64,000 bases of DNA from Peptostreptococcaceae bacterium (GTDB taxonomy: Bacteria; Bacillota; Clostridia; Peptostreptococcales; Peptostreptococcaceae). The first letter of the stretch is position 1. Each line of letters begins with the position of its first letter. Where the stretch lies: assembly GCA_025210335.1 (NCBI GenBank), contig JAOARY010000006.1, positions 36,648 to 100,647 of the forward strand, read 5' to 3'. Positions 26,818 to 37,410 of this stretch are shown here, in pieces. Position numbers and translations under genes: made by a program. Below the pieces are notes generated by a model, which did not search any database, was not told the DNA's origin, and was given only the letters and a program-made list of their open reading frames with translations.

Positions 26818-28698
26818 ATGAGTAAATACTGTCGCTCTGACAAATTCAAAATAATTTTAGAAATTATAGATTTAGTAACAAAATCTAAGAATTTTTTTCT
26901 CGTAAAAGATAAGATTTTGGATAAGATGCTTTCAATTGTGCATCCAGATAAAGCTTGCATTAATATTATATCTAAAAATAACAGAAACACATCATACCTT
27001 ATTTGTACAAAAACCCTTGGAAAAATCTTTGAATCTACCGTAAAAAAGATTCCGGATGTAAGTAAGTATCAAAAGGATATATATAAGATTGAATTTTCTA
27101 AATATCCAGACTATATCCATGATGCAATAAATGAAAAAAAAATAGTATTTATAGAAGATGTATATACAGATGAAAGAGCAAAGAAAGATAGATTTATGGC
27201 TAAGTATCTAGGTTATAAAGGTTCTTTAGTTGTGCCTTTTATGATAAATAATGATGTTTTAGGTTTTATAACATGTTATTTAGAAGATGGGGATATTGTA
27301 AATGAAGAAGATATTGATTTTATAAATACAATATCATTTATAATAGGATTTTCTTTAGAAATAACTAATAATAATAATCATACCAATAAAATTATAGATA
27401 GATTAAGATTTTCAGTTTCTTATATAAATGAAGCTACTATAGAATTATATAAAAATAAAGGGATTGATAGTTTCTTAGATTTGGTTAGTAGTCAGCTTTG
27501 TAAGATAACAAATAGTGAAAGTGCTATAGTATTATTGAAAGATGAAAAGTTAAAGACACAAAGATTTAGTCAATATGGCAAAGAGATGAATATGTTAAAT
27601 GTATTTGAATTTGTTTTGGAAAGTATAAAAATAAATCTTGATGATGAAGGAAATTATTATAATTATAAAGAAACAAAAGCATTTATAGAAGAAAATAATA
27701 TTGAGAATGATGAATTTATAGAATCATTTATATATTATAAGCTAAAGAAAAATAATCAAGTAATTGGTTATATAATGGCAGCAAATGGGAAAAAATATAT
27801 AAATGAAGATCTTACAATATTAAATATATTTGCAAATCAAATAGTTATAGCTTTGCAAATGTATATAAATTCTCAAGATATATTAGAACATAAGCTTATG
27901 CAAAAAGAATTGGAAATTGCATCAAAACAACAAAAGCTTATAATGAGTGATAATAAAATATATTTAGAGAATTTAGGTGAGATAAGTTTTTATCATAGAC
28001 CATCAAAACATATAGGTGGAGATTTTTGTAAAATAATGAAACTCTCACCGACAAAAGTAGCTATATTTTTAACGGATGTTATGGGTCATGGTATACTTTC
28101 AAATTATTTTTCAGCAATGATAAAAGGAGTATTAAAGACACTTTTAATACAAGGAAATTCTTGTTCACAGGTTTTAACTCAAATGAACAAAGTATTATTT
28201 AGTGATTTTGATAATGTAAATATTTTTGCAACATCAAGAATAGCTATTGTTGATACGATAAAGAATAAGATAATATCAGCTAATGCAGGTCATCATTTTC
28301 CAATAGGCATTAAAAAAGTAGAAAATGACTATATAATAGATGAATTAGATGTAGAAGAAGGTATGCCAATAGGTATATTTGAGACAACTGAATATGAAGA
28401 GCATGAATATGAACTTGATGAGTATGAAATTGTAGCATTTTATACAGATGGTATAATAGAGGCTGAAAATGAACTTGCGGAACAATATGGAATTGAGAGA
28501 CTAAAGATGTTCTTACTTGAAAATTTTCATCTTAATAGTGATATGATTTATGAAAAATTTAAAAGAGAGATAGTTGATTTTACTGGAAGAGAGAATTTAG
28601 AAGATGATTTTATATTGATGCTTCTAAAGAAGAATGGAAATTACGAAATAGGTGTTAATGATGTATATGATTATGAATTCAAGTCCCAGGAAAGATAA
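26818..28698 (+). CDS. GAF-domain SpoIIE/RsbU-type PP2C phosphatase
   Basis: 626 aa, no membrane segment. Two GAF-like sensor domains (about 10-185 and 195-350) are followed by a short coiled linker (EHKLMQKELEIASKQQK) and a SpoIIE phosphatase domain (about 385-620). The latter has HIGGDFCKI, FLTDVMGHG, YTDGIIEAEN and ENLEDDFILMLL, which carry the acidic metal ligands. Such proteins dephosphorylate anti-anti-sigma factors in response to a small ligand or redox signal. CCAGGAGG precedes the ATG. No SpoIIAA/RsbV or kinase is beside it. The 3' end overlaps the next gene. Confidence 0.9.
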   Translation: MSKYCRSDKFKIILEIIDLVTKSKNFFLVKDKILDKMLSIVHPDKACINIISKNNRNTSYLICTKTLGKIFESTVKKIPDVSKYQKDIYKIEFSKYPDYIHDAINEKKIVFIEDVYTDERAKKDRFMAKYLGYKGSLVVPFMINNDVLGFITCYLEDGDIVNEEDIDFINTISFIIGFSLEITNNNNHTNKIIDRLRFSVSYINEATIELYKNKGIDSFLDLVSSQLCKITNSESAIVLLKDEKLKTQRFSQYGKEMNMLNVFEFVLESIKINLDDEGNYYNYKETKAFIEENNIENDEFIESFIYYKLKKNNQVIGYIMAANGKKYINEDLTILNIFANQIVIALQMYINSQDILEHKLMQKELEIASKQQKLIMSDNKIYLENLGEISFYHRPSKHIGGDFCKIMKLSPTKVAIFLTDVMGHGILSNYFSAMIKGVLKTLLIQGNSCSQVLTQMNKVLFSDFDNVNIFATSRIAIVDTIKNKIISANAGHHFPIGIKKVENDYIIDELDVEEGMPIGIFETTEYEEHEYELDEYEIVAFYTDGIIEAENELAEQYGIERLKMFLLENFHLNSDMIYEKFKREIVDFTGRENLEDDFILMLLKKNGNYEIGVNDVYDYEFKSQER

Positions 28699-29224
28699 AA
28701 ACTGTGACTTTATAAGAGATGAAATAATACGTTTGTTAAAAAATAATAATATAGAATATAAAGTATACAATATAAGAGATATGAAATTAGAATTTTGTGA
28801 TGATTGTGGATATTGTAAACATAAGTTAGGTTGCATAAAGAATGATGATTTTAAAAATTTATATAATGAATTTAATCAGTCAAGTGGTTGTATAGTGATA
28901 TCTCCGGTTTATTTTGATAGTGTTCCAGCAAAATTAAAACTTATAATAGATAGATTACAAGCTATATATGCGAGTAAATATATACACAATAAATCTCTTA
29001 TAGATAGAAATAAAAAGAGAAATGGTTTTTTGTATGCAATAGGTGGTTCCAAGTCTTATGAAACTCAATTTTTGGGACTTCAAATACCGATGAACTTTTT
29101 CTTTAGAGCAATAAATACAAAATTAATTTCGTCTTTTTATTATGATAATACAGATCAAAAAAAGATTGATTTTATGAGAATTGAAGATTCTTTAAATATT
29201 TTGTTAAAGAATATAGAAAATTAA
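28661..29224 (+). CDS. Flavodoxin-fold NAD(P)H-dependent oxidoreductase
   Basis: 187 aa if started at the ATG at 28661; several ATGs and a GTG lie within 20 bp and the ribosome-binding site (ATAGGTG) is weak, so the start may shift by a few codons. MNSSPRKDKN is the FMN phosphate loop, CDDCGYCKHKLGCIKNDDF is the Cys-rich motif of the iron-sulfur flavoprotein relatives, and VISPVYFDSVPAKLKLIIDR is typical of this family. It overlaps the end of the phosphatase gene by 38 bp, so the two are probably coupled. The electron acceptor is unknown. Confidence 0.82.
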   Translation: MYMIMNSSPRKDKNCDFIRDEIIRLLKNNNIEYKVYNIRDMKLEFCDDCGYCKHKLGCIKNDDFKNLYNEFNQSSGCIVISPVYFDSVPAKLKLIIDRLQAIYASKYIHNKSLIDRNKKRNGFLYAIGGSKSYETQFLGLQIPMNFFFRAINTKLISSFYYDNTDQKKIDFMRIEDSLNILLKNIEN

Positions 29225-29259
29225 AAATTATAGAAATTAAATAAAATTATCGAGTTTAT

Positions 29260-29287
29260 TTGATTTTTAATTGAAAAGTAGTATAAT
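29260..29287 (+). promoter_or_regulatory. Promoter of pduL
   Basis: TTGATT (29260-29265), a 16-bp spacer and a perfect TATAAT (29282-29287), 33 bp before the start codon of pduL. Confidence 0.6.
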
Positions 29288-29320
29288 AGTTTTATCGAAA
29301 ATTTTTTAGGAGGTTTTTTA

Positions 29321-29890
29321 ATGAAATTACCAATAGCTTTATCAAATAAGCATTTACATTTAAGCAAGGCAGATATAGAAACTCTATTTGGAGCAAACTA
29401 TGAATTAACAGTTAAAAAAGAATTATCACAACCAGGACAATACGCATGTGAAGAAGTTGTAGATATAGAAGGTCCAAAGGGAACTTTAAAAAGAGTTAGA
29501 GTTTTAGGACCAGCTAGAGGTGTAACTCAAATAGAAGTATCTTTAGCAGATGCAAGAGCATTAGGTGTTAAAGCACCAATAAGAGATTCTGGAGATATAG
29601 ATGGTACTCCAGGAGTTAAAATAATTGGACCTAAAGGTGAAGTTGAATTAGAAAAAGGTGTTATTGTTGCAGCTAGACATATACACATGCATACTGATGA
29701 CGCTGCTAAGTTCGGTGTAGAAGACAAAGAAAGAGTTAAGATAAAAACAGAAGGACAAAGAGGACTAATATTTGAAAATGTATTAGTTAGAGTATCTCCT
29801 TCATTTGCATTAGAAATGCATGTTGATTTAGAAGAAGGTAATGCTTCAGGCGTTGCTAACGGAACTATGGTAGAATTAATAAAATACTAA
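29321..29890 (+). CDS. pduL: PduL-type phosphate acyltransferase
   Basis: 189 aa. The two His-rich metal motifs, SNKHLHLS and AARHIHMHTDDAAKFG, and the duplicated beta-barrel core (VLGPARGVTQIEVSLADA, IIGPKGEVELEKG) define PduL. It exchanges CoA and phosphate on acetyl- or propionyl-groups. It begins directly with the first domain and has no N-terminal encapsulation peptide, and no microcompartment gene is near, so it is likely a free cytoplasmic phosphotransacylase used in fermentation. It has GC- and codon-richer text than its neighbours, consistent with high expression. Confidence 0.93.
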   Translation: MKLPIALSNKHLHLSKADIETLFGANYELTVKKELSQPGQYACEEVVDIEGPKGTLKRVRVLGPARGVTQIEVSLADARALGVKAPIRDSGDIDGTPGVKIIGPKGEVELEKGVIVAARHIHMHTDDAAKFGVEDKERVKIKTEGQRGLIFENVLVRVSPSFALEMHVDLEEGNASGVANGTMVELIKY

Positions 29891-29913
29891 GTTTTAATTA
29901 AATTAAAAATATT

Positions 29914-29956
29914 AAAGGATTGTCTTAAATATATATGTATTAGACAATCCTTTTTA
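29914..29956 (+). terminator. Intrinsic terminator after pduL
   Basis: AAAGGATTGTCT pairs with AGACAATCCTTT around a 15- to 16-nt loop, followed by T residues. Confidence 0.9.
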
Positions 29957-29971
29957 TATATTAAATAAAAC

Positions 29972-30006
29972 AAAAAAAATCGTAGATTATATCTACGATT
30001 TTTTTG
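29972..30006 (-). terminator. Terminator of the pyrophosphatase gene
   Basis: ATCGTAGA-TTATA-TCTACGAT with A run on the left and T run on the right. It lies just past the minus-strand pyrophosphatase stop and can act in both directions. Confidence 0.85.
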
Positions 30007-30008
30007 TT

Positions 30009-31634
30009 TTATTTTTCTAATGCTTCAAATGCATCAGTTACATTTGGAACAAATTGTTTCTTTCTTGATACAGCGTCTTCTATAAAAGTACCTAGTTTAG
30101 CATTTTGTCCGTAAGCAGCTTTGATATAAGGTGTTGCAGATTCATTAAAATATATATAAGAACCGTTCTTTAATATATCAGTAACAACAACTAAAATCAT
30201 TTTAAATTCTTGTTCCTCACATACATTTTCTATATATTTAATCATTTCGTCTTTTCTCTTTTCAACTGAGTCAATATCCAATGTGAATATTTGTCCAATA
30301 CCAACCTTATTATCTAATATAGAAAATTCCTTAAAATCTCTAAATACTATAGAAGATATAGAATCCCCTTCAATAGAAGTTCCAGCCTTAAACATTTCAA
30401 GAGCATATTTTTCATAATCTAAATCAAGTATCTTGCTTAATTCTTTTATAGCAACCTCGTCAACCTTAGTTGCTGTAGGTGATTTTAATACTAATGTATC
30501 TGATAATATACCTGATATTAAAACTCCTGCAATTTCTCTTGGTATTTCAATTCCATATTCTCTATAAAGACCATATACTATTGTACAAGTACTACCTACA
30601 GGAACATTTCTAAAGCTTATTGGTTTAGAAGTCGATATATCACCTAATTTATGATGATCTATGATTTCAAGTATATCAGCATCTTCAAGACCTTCAACAC
30701 TTTGTTTGTATTCATTGTGGTCAACTAATATAACTTTTTTCTTATCTGGGTTTAAGATATTGCTTCTATTTATAAAACCTAAATATCTATTATCCTTATC
30801 TACAACAGGATAATTAGAATGCTTGTGGTTTTTCATCATTTCTTTAACATCTTCTAAATAAGAATATTCTCTAAATGATACAATATCATTTACTTTCATT
30901 ATAGAAGATATAAAATTACTTTGTTTAACTAATTGAGATGTTGTATAAGTATCTTTAGGTGTTCTTACCACATTGATATTATTATTATTAGCATCATCAA
31001 GTAAATCTTTAGGTGGAGTTAATCCTCCAGTTACTACTATTGTATTTACTTTATTAGCTATTGCTAATTCTATAATGTCATATCTATCACCAACTATTAA
31101 TATAGTTTCGCTATTTAATTTATCTGCTTTTTCTAAAGTATCTTTATAAAAAGCACCAATTACGATTTCACCATTAGAAGGTTTGTTTCCATCTATTAGT
31201 ATTTCACCATCTAAAGTATTTTTTATATTTTCTAAAGATGTATTTAATTTAGAATATAATTTTTCATCAGTTAAAGACATTGCGATATCTTTCATTGTAA
31301 TAAGACCTTTTAATACATTAGTATTATCTACAATTGGTAATATTCTAAAATTATTCTTAATCATAGTATTAAAAGCTTCTAATATTGATGAATTTGGATT
31401 AAGACCCTCAAATTTATTATAATTAGAATCTTTTACTTGAGTTTTTACATTATCAAGTACCATAGGTGTTTTTAGATTGAAATAGTCTAATATAAATTGA
31501 GATTCCTTATTTATTTTATCTAATGTACAAGGAACAGTATCTTCACCTAATTGGTTCTTTAAGTACGATAGGGCTATCGATGAAGTCATTGAATCTGTAT
31601 CTGTGTTTTTATGCCCGAAAATATAAGTTTTCAT
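30009..31634 (-). CDS. ppaC: Mn-dependent inorganic pyrophosphatase with CBS-DRTGG-CBS insert
   Basis: 541 aa. The DHH family II core is split: residues 1-63 hold HKNTDTDSM, and about 305-541 hold VDHNEYKQSVEG, IDHHKLGD and the DHHA2 domain. The insert carries a CBS motif (about 70-117), a DRTGG domain (about 120-245) and a second CBS motif (about 250-305). In characterised clostridial enzymes of this type adenine nucleotides regulate activity (AMP inhibits, diadenosine polyphosphates activate). It removes pyrophosphate from biosynthesis. AGGAGG precedes the ATG. The leader has a palindromic promoter and a hairpin with T tail. Confidence 0.93.
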   Translation of the reverse strand: MKTYIFGHKNTDTDSMTSSIALSYLKNQLGEDTVPCTLDKINKESQFILDYFNLKTPMVLDNVKTQVKDSNYNKFEGLNPNSSILEAFNTMIKNNFRILPIVDNTNVLKGLITMKDIAMSLTDEKLYSKLNTSLENIKNTLDGEILIDGNKPSNGEIVIGAFYKDTLEKADKLNSETILIVGDRYDIIELAIANKVNTIVVTGGLTPPKDLLDDANNNNINVVRTPKDTYTTSQLVKQSNFISSIMKVNDIVSFREYSYLEDVKEMMKNHKHSNYPVVDKDNRYLGFINRSNILNPDKKKVILVDHNEYKQSVEGLEDADILEIIDHHKLGDISTSKPISFRNVPVGSTCTIVYGLYREYGIEIPREIAGVLISGILSDTLVLKSPTATKVDEVAIKELSKILDLDYEKYALEMFKAGTSIEGDSISSIVFRDFKEFSILDNKVGIGQIFTLDIDSVEKRKDEMIKYIENVCEEQEFKMILVVVTDILKNGSYIYFNESATPYIKAAYGQNAKLGTFIEDAVSRKKQFVPNVTDAFEALEK

Positions 31635-31708
31635 TTATTGCCTCCTATTTAAATATATTACAAAGTCAAATTTAGTAAAATTTTATTTTAATTTCTATTT
31701 ATTTATAT

Positions 31709-31747
31709 AAAAAAGAAATACACCCTTGCTTTTGCAAAGGTGCATTC
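31709..31747 (-). terminator. Terminator-like hairpin in the ppaC leader (candidate attenuator)
   Basis: Read on the minus strand: GAATGCACCTTTGC, AAAA loop, GCAAGGGTGTATTTC (pairs throughout with three or four G-T pairs), then TTTTTT. On the plus strand those G-T pairs become mismatches, so the structure belongs to the minus-strand RNA. It lies between the predicted promoter and the ppaC start codon. An alternative pairing of the first transcribed bases (GAAGGT) with ACCTTT in the left arm could act as an antiterminator. Confidence 0.55.
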
Positions 31748-31764
31748 TTTGAGAGTTTTTAAAC

Positions 31765-31791
31765 CTTCAATTAATTTTAAATTAATTGAAG
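31765..31791. promoter_or_regulatory. Perfect 27-bp palindrome over the ppaC -10 region
   Basis: Two 13-bp arms, CTTCAATTAATTT and its exact complement, around a single central base. The centre coincides with the predicted -10 box, so a protein bound here would block the promoter. The sequence is AT-only apart from the outer C and G positions. Confidence 0.55.
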
Positions 31792-31802
31792 ATTTATGTC
31801 AA
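31774..31802 (-). promoter_or_regulatory. Promoter of ppaC
   Basis: On the minus strand TTGACA (complement of 31797-31802), 17-bp spacer, TAAAAT (complement of 31774-31779). Transcription should begin near 31767 and read through the terminator-like hairpin before ppaC. Confidence 0.65.
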
Positions 31803-32038
31803 GAAATAAAGCATATAATTTTGTTATTTTATAGTGGTTTAAAGCTATAATTTCTACCATCTGGTCAAAAAAATAAGATATATTTAGGAAAAATATACTA
31901 TAAGAAATGTATATAATAGATTATATTTATTTTTAGTACAAAATGCACAAATCAATTTGTACTTATTGAGCTTATATTAATTTATATTGGATGATAAAAT
32001 AAACATGTGTTAAAAAATAATAGCTAAGGGGCGATATT
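31803..32038. other. Region between divergent ppaC and msmX promoters
   Basis: AT-rich, no open frame. It contains an inverted repeat, AGTACAAA (31935-31942) and TTTGTACT (31956-31963), about 80 bp before the msmX start. The msmX promoter should be here, but no hexamer pair is convincing. Confidence 0.45.
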
Positions 32039-33151
32039 ATGGCAGGTCTTAAAATTAAAGATTTAAATAAAAAATACGAAAATGGATTCCATGCTGTTAA
32101 AGATGCGAATTTTGAAATAGAAGATAAAGAGTTTATAGTATTAGTAGGTCCTTCTGGTTGTGGTAAATCTACAACTCTTAGAATGATTGCGGGTCTTGAA
32201 GATATAAGTTCAGGGGAATTATATATAGGTGATACTTTAGTTAATGATATACCACCAAAAGACAGAGATATAGCGATGGTTTTCCAAAACTACGCATTAT
32301 ATCCACATATGAGTGTATATGATAATATGGCTTTTGGACTTAAATTAAGAAAAATGCCAAAAGATGAAATAAGAAAAAAAGTAACAGAAGCTGCAAAAAT
32401 TCTTGATTTGGAACATCTTCTTGATAGAAAACCAAAGGCATTATCTGGAGGACAAAGACAAAGGGTTGCACTTGGTAGAGCTATAGTTAGAAATCCAAAG
32501 GTGTTTTTAATGGATGAACCATTATCAAACTTAGATGCAAAATTGAGAACACAGATGAGAACTGAAATAACAAAATTACACAAAACATTAGGTGTTACTT
32601 TTGTTTATGTAACGCATGATCAAGTTGAAGCTATGACTATGGGAGATAGAATTGTTGTTATGAAAGATGGTATAGTACAACAAATTGATAATCCACAAAA
32701 GCTTTATGAAAAACCTGTTAATAAATTTGTTGCAAGTTTCATTGGTTCGCCACAAATGAACTTCTTAAATGCGACTATAGTTGAAAAGGGTAATGATTTA
32801 TATGCAAATTTTGATGATTTATCTTTAATGATTCCAGAGGCAAAAGCAAAGATTATAAGAGAAAAAGGCTATTTAAATAAAGAAGTTATACTTGGAATAA
32901 GACCAGAAGATATAAGAGATGAAAATATATTCTTTGATGTTTCAAAAGAAACTGTATTTGAATCAGTTGTAGATATAAGAGAACTTATGGGTTCTGAAAT
33001 CTATGCATATTTGAATTTGAAAGAACAAAAGCTAATTGCAAGACTTCACAATAGAGTTGTTGTAGAAGTTGGAGATAAATTAAAATTAGCTATGGATTTT
33101 AATAAATTACATGTGTTTGATAAAGAAACTGAGGTAAATATATTTATATAA
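32039..33151 (+). CDS. msmX: Sugar ABC transporter ATPase (MsmX/MalK/UgpC type)
   Basis: 370 aa. Walker A GPSGCGKST, Q-loop in VFQNYALYPHM, signature LSGGQRQRVALGRAIVR, Walker B VFLMDEPLSNLDAKLR and a C-terminal OB/TOBE domain (RPEDIRDENIF) as in multi-sugar ATPases. In Firmicutes one MsmX-like ATPase energises several CUT1 sugar importers. The MalEFG-type genes at 39.7-42.9 kb have no ATPase of their own, so this gene is the likely partner. GGGGCG precedes the ATG. Confidence 0.93.
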   Translation: MAGLKIKDLNKKYENGFHAVKDANFEIEDKEFIVLVGPSGCGKSTTLRMIAGLEDISSGELYIGDTLVNDIPPKDRDIAMVFQNYALYPHMSVYDNMAFGLKLRKMPKDEIRKKVTEAAKILDLEHLLDRKPKALSGGQRQRVALGRAIVRNPKVFLMDEPLSNLDAKLRTQMRTEITKLHKTLGVTFVYVTHDQVEAMTMGDRIVVMKDGIVQQIDNPQKLYEKPVNKFVASFIGSPQMNFLNATIVEKGNDLYANFDDLSLMIPEAKAKIIREKGYLNKEVILGIRPEDIRDENIFFDVSKETVFESVVDIRELMGSEIYAYLNLKEQKLIARLHNRVVVEVGDKLKLAMDFNKLHVFDKETEVNIFI

Positions 33152-33157
33152 ATAATT

Positions 33158-33200
33158 AAACTGTTTTAAAGATTAATAAAAATCTTTAAAACAGTTTTTT
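33158..33200 (+). terminator. Intrinsic terminator after msmX
   Basis: Perfect AAACTGTTTTAAAGATT stem with a 6-nt loop and T tail. Confidence 0.9.
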
Positions 33201-33237
33201 GTTAATCAAAATAAGAGTATTTTAAGGTGGGGGTTTT

Positions 33238-33993
33238 GTGGATTTAAATGAATTTTTGAAGAAAAATTTATTAAAAGATGTTGAGATATATGAAGATAAG
33301 GGTCAAAATTATGATTTTTTATCGGATTTTGATAAAGTTAATATTGGAGATAAAATTTTTTATATAAAGGTTAAGGAAGATGTTATAAATAATATAAAAA
33401 ATAATTATATTATTTTTATAAAGAATAAAGATTTTGATAAATCAATAATAAAGTATTTAAAGGATTTGTATAGTGACTCGCAAGTTTATTTAAAGGATGA
33501 TTTTATAATAATATCATTTAAGGATGATAATAAGGATTTAGGTTTTTCTAAAGAATTATATGATTTTTTATCAACAGAGTTTTATATAAATTCTAAAATT
33601 TTATATCTAAATGAGATAAAAGATTTGAATGATACAATAAAGAATTTAAAAAAATTAAAAGAATATATATTTTTGAGCAATAAAAACTTTTTGGATTTAG
33701 GAGATTTATTTAAATCAGAAATATTTAATTTTTTGGATGTGAATGATTTTAAGAATAAAATAAATTATTTTTTTGATGAAGATATAAATAATTCATTACA
33801 TGAAGAGCTTATAGAAACAGGAGTTAAATTTATAGATAATAGCTTAAATATTTCAAAAACAGCAAAACAAATGTATATACATAGAAATACATTAAATTAT
33901 AGATTAGATAGAATAAAAGAAGTGATTAATTTAGATATAAAAGAATTTAAAGATGCATTAATTTTTTATATACTAGTGAATATAAAAAATTAA
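33238..33993 (+). CDS. PucR/CdaR-type transcriptional regulator (short)
   Basis: 251 aa from a GTG with AAGGTGGGG upstream. The C-terminal segment SKTAKQMYIHRNTLNYRLDRIKEVINLDIKEFKDALIFYI is the PucR/CdaR-type HTH, and the N-terminal part is a degenerate alpha/beta domain rich in Asp, Lys and Ile with no known motif. Members of this family act as metabolite-responsive activators. It lies between msmX and the sugar catabolic operon, so a sugar-related regulon is a reasonable inference. Convergent with pgmB, 21 bp apart with no terminator between. Confidence 0.65.
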   Translation: MDLNEFLKKNLLKDVEIYEDKGQNYDFLSDFDKVNIGDKIFYIKVKEDVINNIKNNYIIFIKNKDFDKSIIKYLKDLYSDSQVYLKDDFIIISFKDDNKDLGFSKELYDFLSTEFYINSKILYLNEIKDLNDTIKNLKKLKEYIFLSNKNFLDLGDLFKSEIFNFLDVNDFKNKINYFFDEDINNSLHEELIETGVKFIDNSLNISKTAKQMYIHRNTLNYRLDRIKEVINLDIKEFKDALIFYILVNIKN

Positions 33994-34014
33994 TGCATCT
34001 TGGATTCAATATTA

Positions 34015-34650
34015 TTAAATTGTTTTAAGTAAATCAAAAGTAAGTTCTTTAGTACTATTTAGACTAATGTCTCCTTTGACATTAATACCAATGGATTTTA
34101 TATTGCAGGCTTTTATTGATTCTATACCAGCATTCGCATCTTCAACACCAATAACTTCATCTGCCTTTAGATTAAGACCATTTAAGGCATCTAAGAAAGT
34201 ATCTGGAGCTGGTTTTGAATTAGCTATTTTGGATGCATCAACAATATAATCAAAGTAAGATGTTATATTAAGGTGGTTTAATATACTTAGTGCATTTTTG
34301 GATGCTGAAGCTAATGCTATTTTGATATTATTAGCTTTTAAATCATCCAAAAGAGTTTTGATTCCAGGAAGAAGATCTTTGCTTGTTATATTATTGATAA
34401 GCTTTTTATAAGCTTCATTTTTTTTATGAGCTAAAGCTTCTTTTTCTTCTATTGTATATTTATCATTAAGATTTTTTAATTTTAATATTCTTTCTAAGGA
34501 CTCCATTCTCGATACACCTTTTAGAGTTTCATTAAACACTTCATCAAATTCTATACCAATTTCTTTGGCTAAATTTTGCCATGCAATAAAGTGATAATGA
34601 GCTGTATCTGTTATAACACCGTCCAAATCAAATATAATACCTTTTATCAT
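34015..34650 (-). CDS. pgmB: Beta-phosphoglucomutase
   Basis: 211-aa HAD-superfamily protein. The nucleophile motif IFDLDGVITDTAHYHFIAW and the cap-loop KGVSRMESLERIL are specific for beta-phosphoglucomutase; later ALASASKNA, KPAPDTFL and GVEDANAGIESI complete the HAD core. It converts beta-glucose-1-phosphate to glucose-6-phosphate. Last gene of the maltose operon, 27 bp after the epimerase gene, and the direct follow-on step of the maltose phosphorylase. Confidence 0.95.
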   Translation of the reverse strand: MIKGIIFDLDGVITDTAHYHFIAWQNLAKEIGIEFDEVFNETLKGVSRMESLERILKLKNLNDKYTIEEKEALAHKKNEAYKKLINNITSKDLLPGIKTLLDDLKANNIKIALASASKNALSILNHLNITSYFDYIVDASKIANSKPAPDTFLDALNGLNLKADEVIGVEDANAGIESIKACNIKSIGINVKGDISLNSTKELTFDLLKTI

Positions 34651-34677
34651 AAAATCAGTCCTTTTATTAAATTAATT

Positions 34678-35559
34678 TTAATCAATAAATTCTAATGAAT
34701 AACTGTTTTCATAAACTTTATCAATATCTAATGTATTTATGGTTTTTTTATTTTTTAATATATAATTGCTATCATGATAATCTGCTATGCCAGACCATGG
34801 TTCAATACATATGAATTTTCCTTTTTTATTATCCTCTCTTTGTGTCCAAAATGCTAAATAAGGAAAATTAGAAAAATTACATTTTATTTTACTATTATTT
34901 TTTTTAGATTTTAAATATACATAAGAACTGTTTAAATTATTAAATATAAGAGCATCTTTATCAAATAAATTGTAATCTAAATTTATTTCTTTACCATTTT
35001 CAATAAATTCCTTATCATCTAAAATTAAACCTTTCTCATTTAATCTAAATGTATTTAAATTTTCTTCTTTTTCAAACTCCAAATAATAATCATCAAATTC
35101 ATTATTATCTAAAGGACAATTAAATGCAGTATGAGCACCTATTTGGAAATATATTTTCTTATCATCCAAATTATAAACTTTATATGTTATTTGAACTGTA
35201 TTTTTTACAAGTTCATAAATAACATGTAGTTTAAATTTAAAAGGATATAAATTTAGAGTAAATTCATTATACATAAGTTCAAATACAGCTCTATTAGATG
35301 TATGTTCTATCAAGTCTAAGTTTTTTAGACCACTATTACAAAATCCATGAATATTTAAACTATATTCTTTATTATCATATATATATTTATTATCTTTCAA
35401 TCTTCCGATTATGGGAAAAAGCAAAGGAGAAGATGCATCAAAATAATATGCATCTTTTTGCCAAATATATTCTTTATTATTTTTAATAATATTGGATAAT
35501 TGACTACCTTTATCTTTACTTATATTAACTTTTAAAATATCATTTTTTAATTCAATCAT
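34678..35559 (-). CDS. Aldose 1-epimerase family protein
   Basis: 293 aa. The GalM-like beta-sandwich pattern (SQLSNIIKNNKEYIW, NIHGFCNSGL, YKVYNLDDKKIYFQIGAHTAFNCPL, AFWTQREDNKGKFICIEPWSG) is that of the LacX/YeaD-type epimerases. NIHGF and GAHTAFNCP hold the conserved His residues and EPW the conserved Glu. It probably interconverts sugar anomers, linking products of the glycosidase and phosphorylase. AAAGGATA precedes the ATG. Confidence 0.85.
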   Translation of the reverse strand: MIELKNDILKVNISKDKGSQLSNIIKNNKEYIWQKDAYYFDASSPLLFPIIGRLKDNKYIYDNKEYSLNIHGFCNSGLKNLDLIEHTSNRAVFELMYNEFTLNLYPFKFKLHVIYELVKNTVQITYKVYNLDDKKIYFQIGAHTAFNCPLDNNEFDDYYLEFEKEENLNTFRLNEKGLILDDKEFIENGKEINLDYNLFDKDALIFNNLNSSYVYLKSKKNNSKIKCNFSNFPYLAFWTQREDNKKGKFICIEPWSGIADYHDSNYILKNKKTINTLDIDKVYENSYSLEFID

Positions 35560-35640
35560 AAAATATCCTTTCTAAAAACTTATAAGTTCTATGATTCTTA
35601 TGAAGATTTTACAATTAATTTCATTGTTATTTATTTAAAT

Positions 35641-37329
<1,689 letters not shown>

Positions 37330-37410
37330 CTAAAAGACCTCCCAAAATTCCTTAATTTGATTAATTTATTTTATACCTAATATTTAATACTTATTATTTA
37401 TATTCATTTT

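Noticed and set aside
31935..31963. AGTACAAA/TTTGTACT inverted repeat before msmX as a third LacI site
   Set aside because: It shares only one half (TGCACAA in the spacer) with the lacI/malE motif and lacks the central CG.
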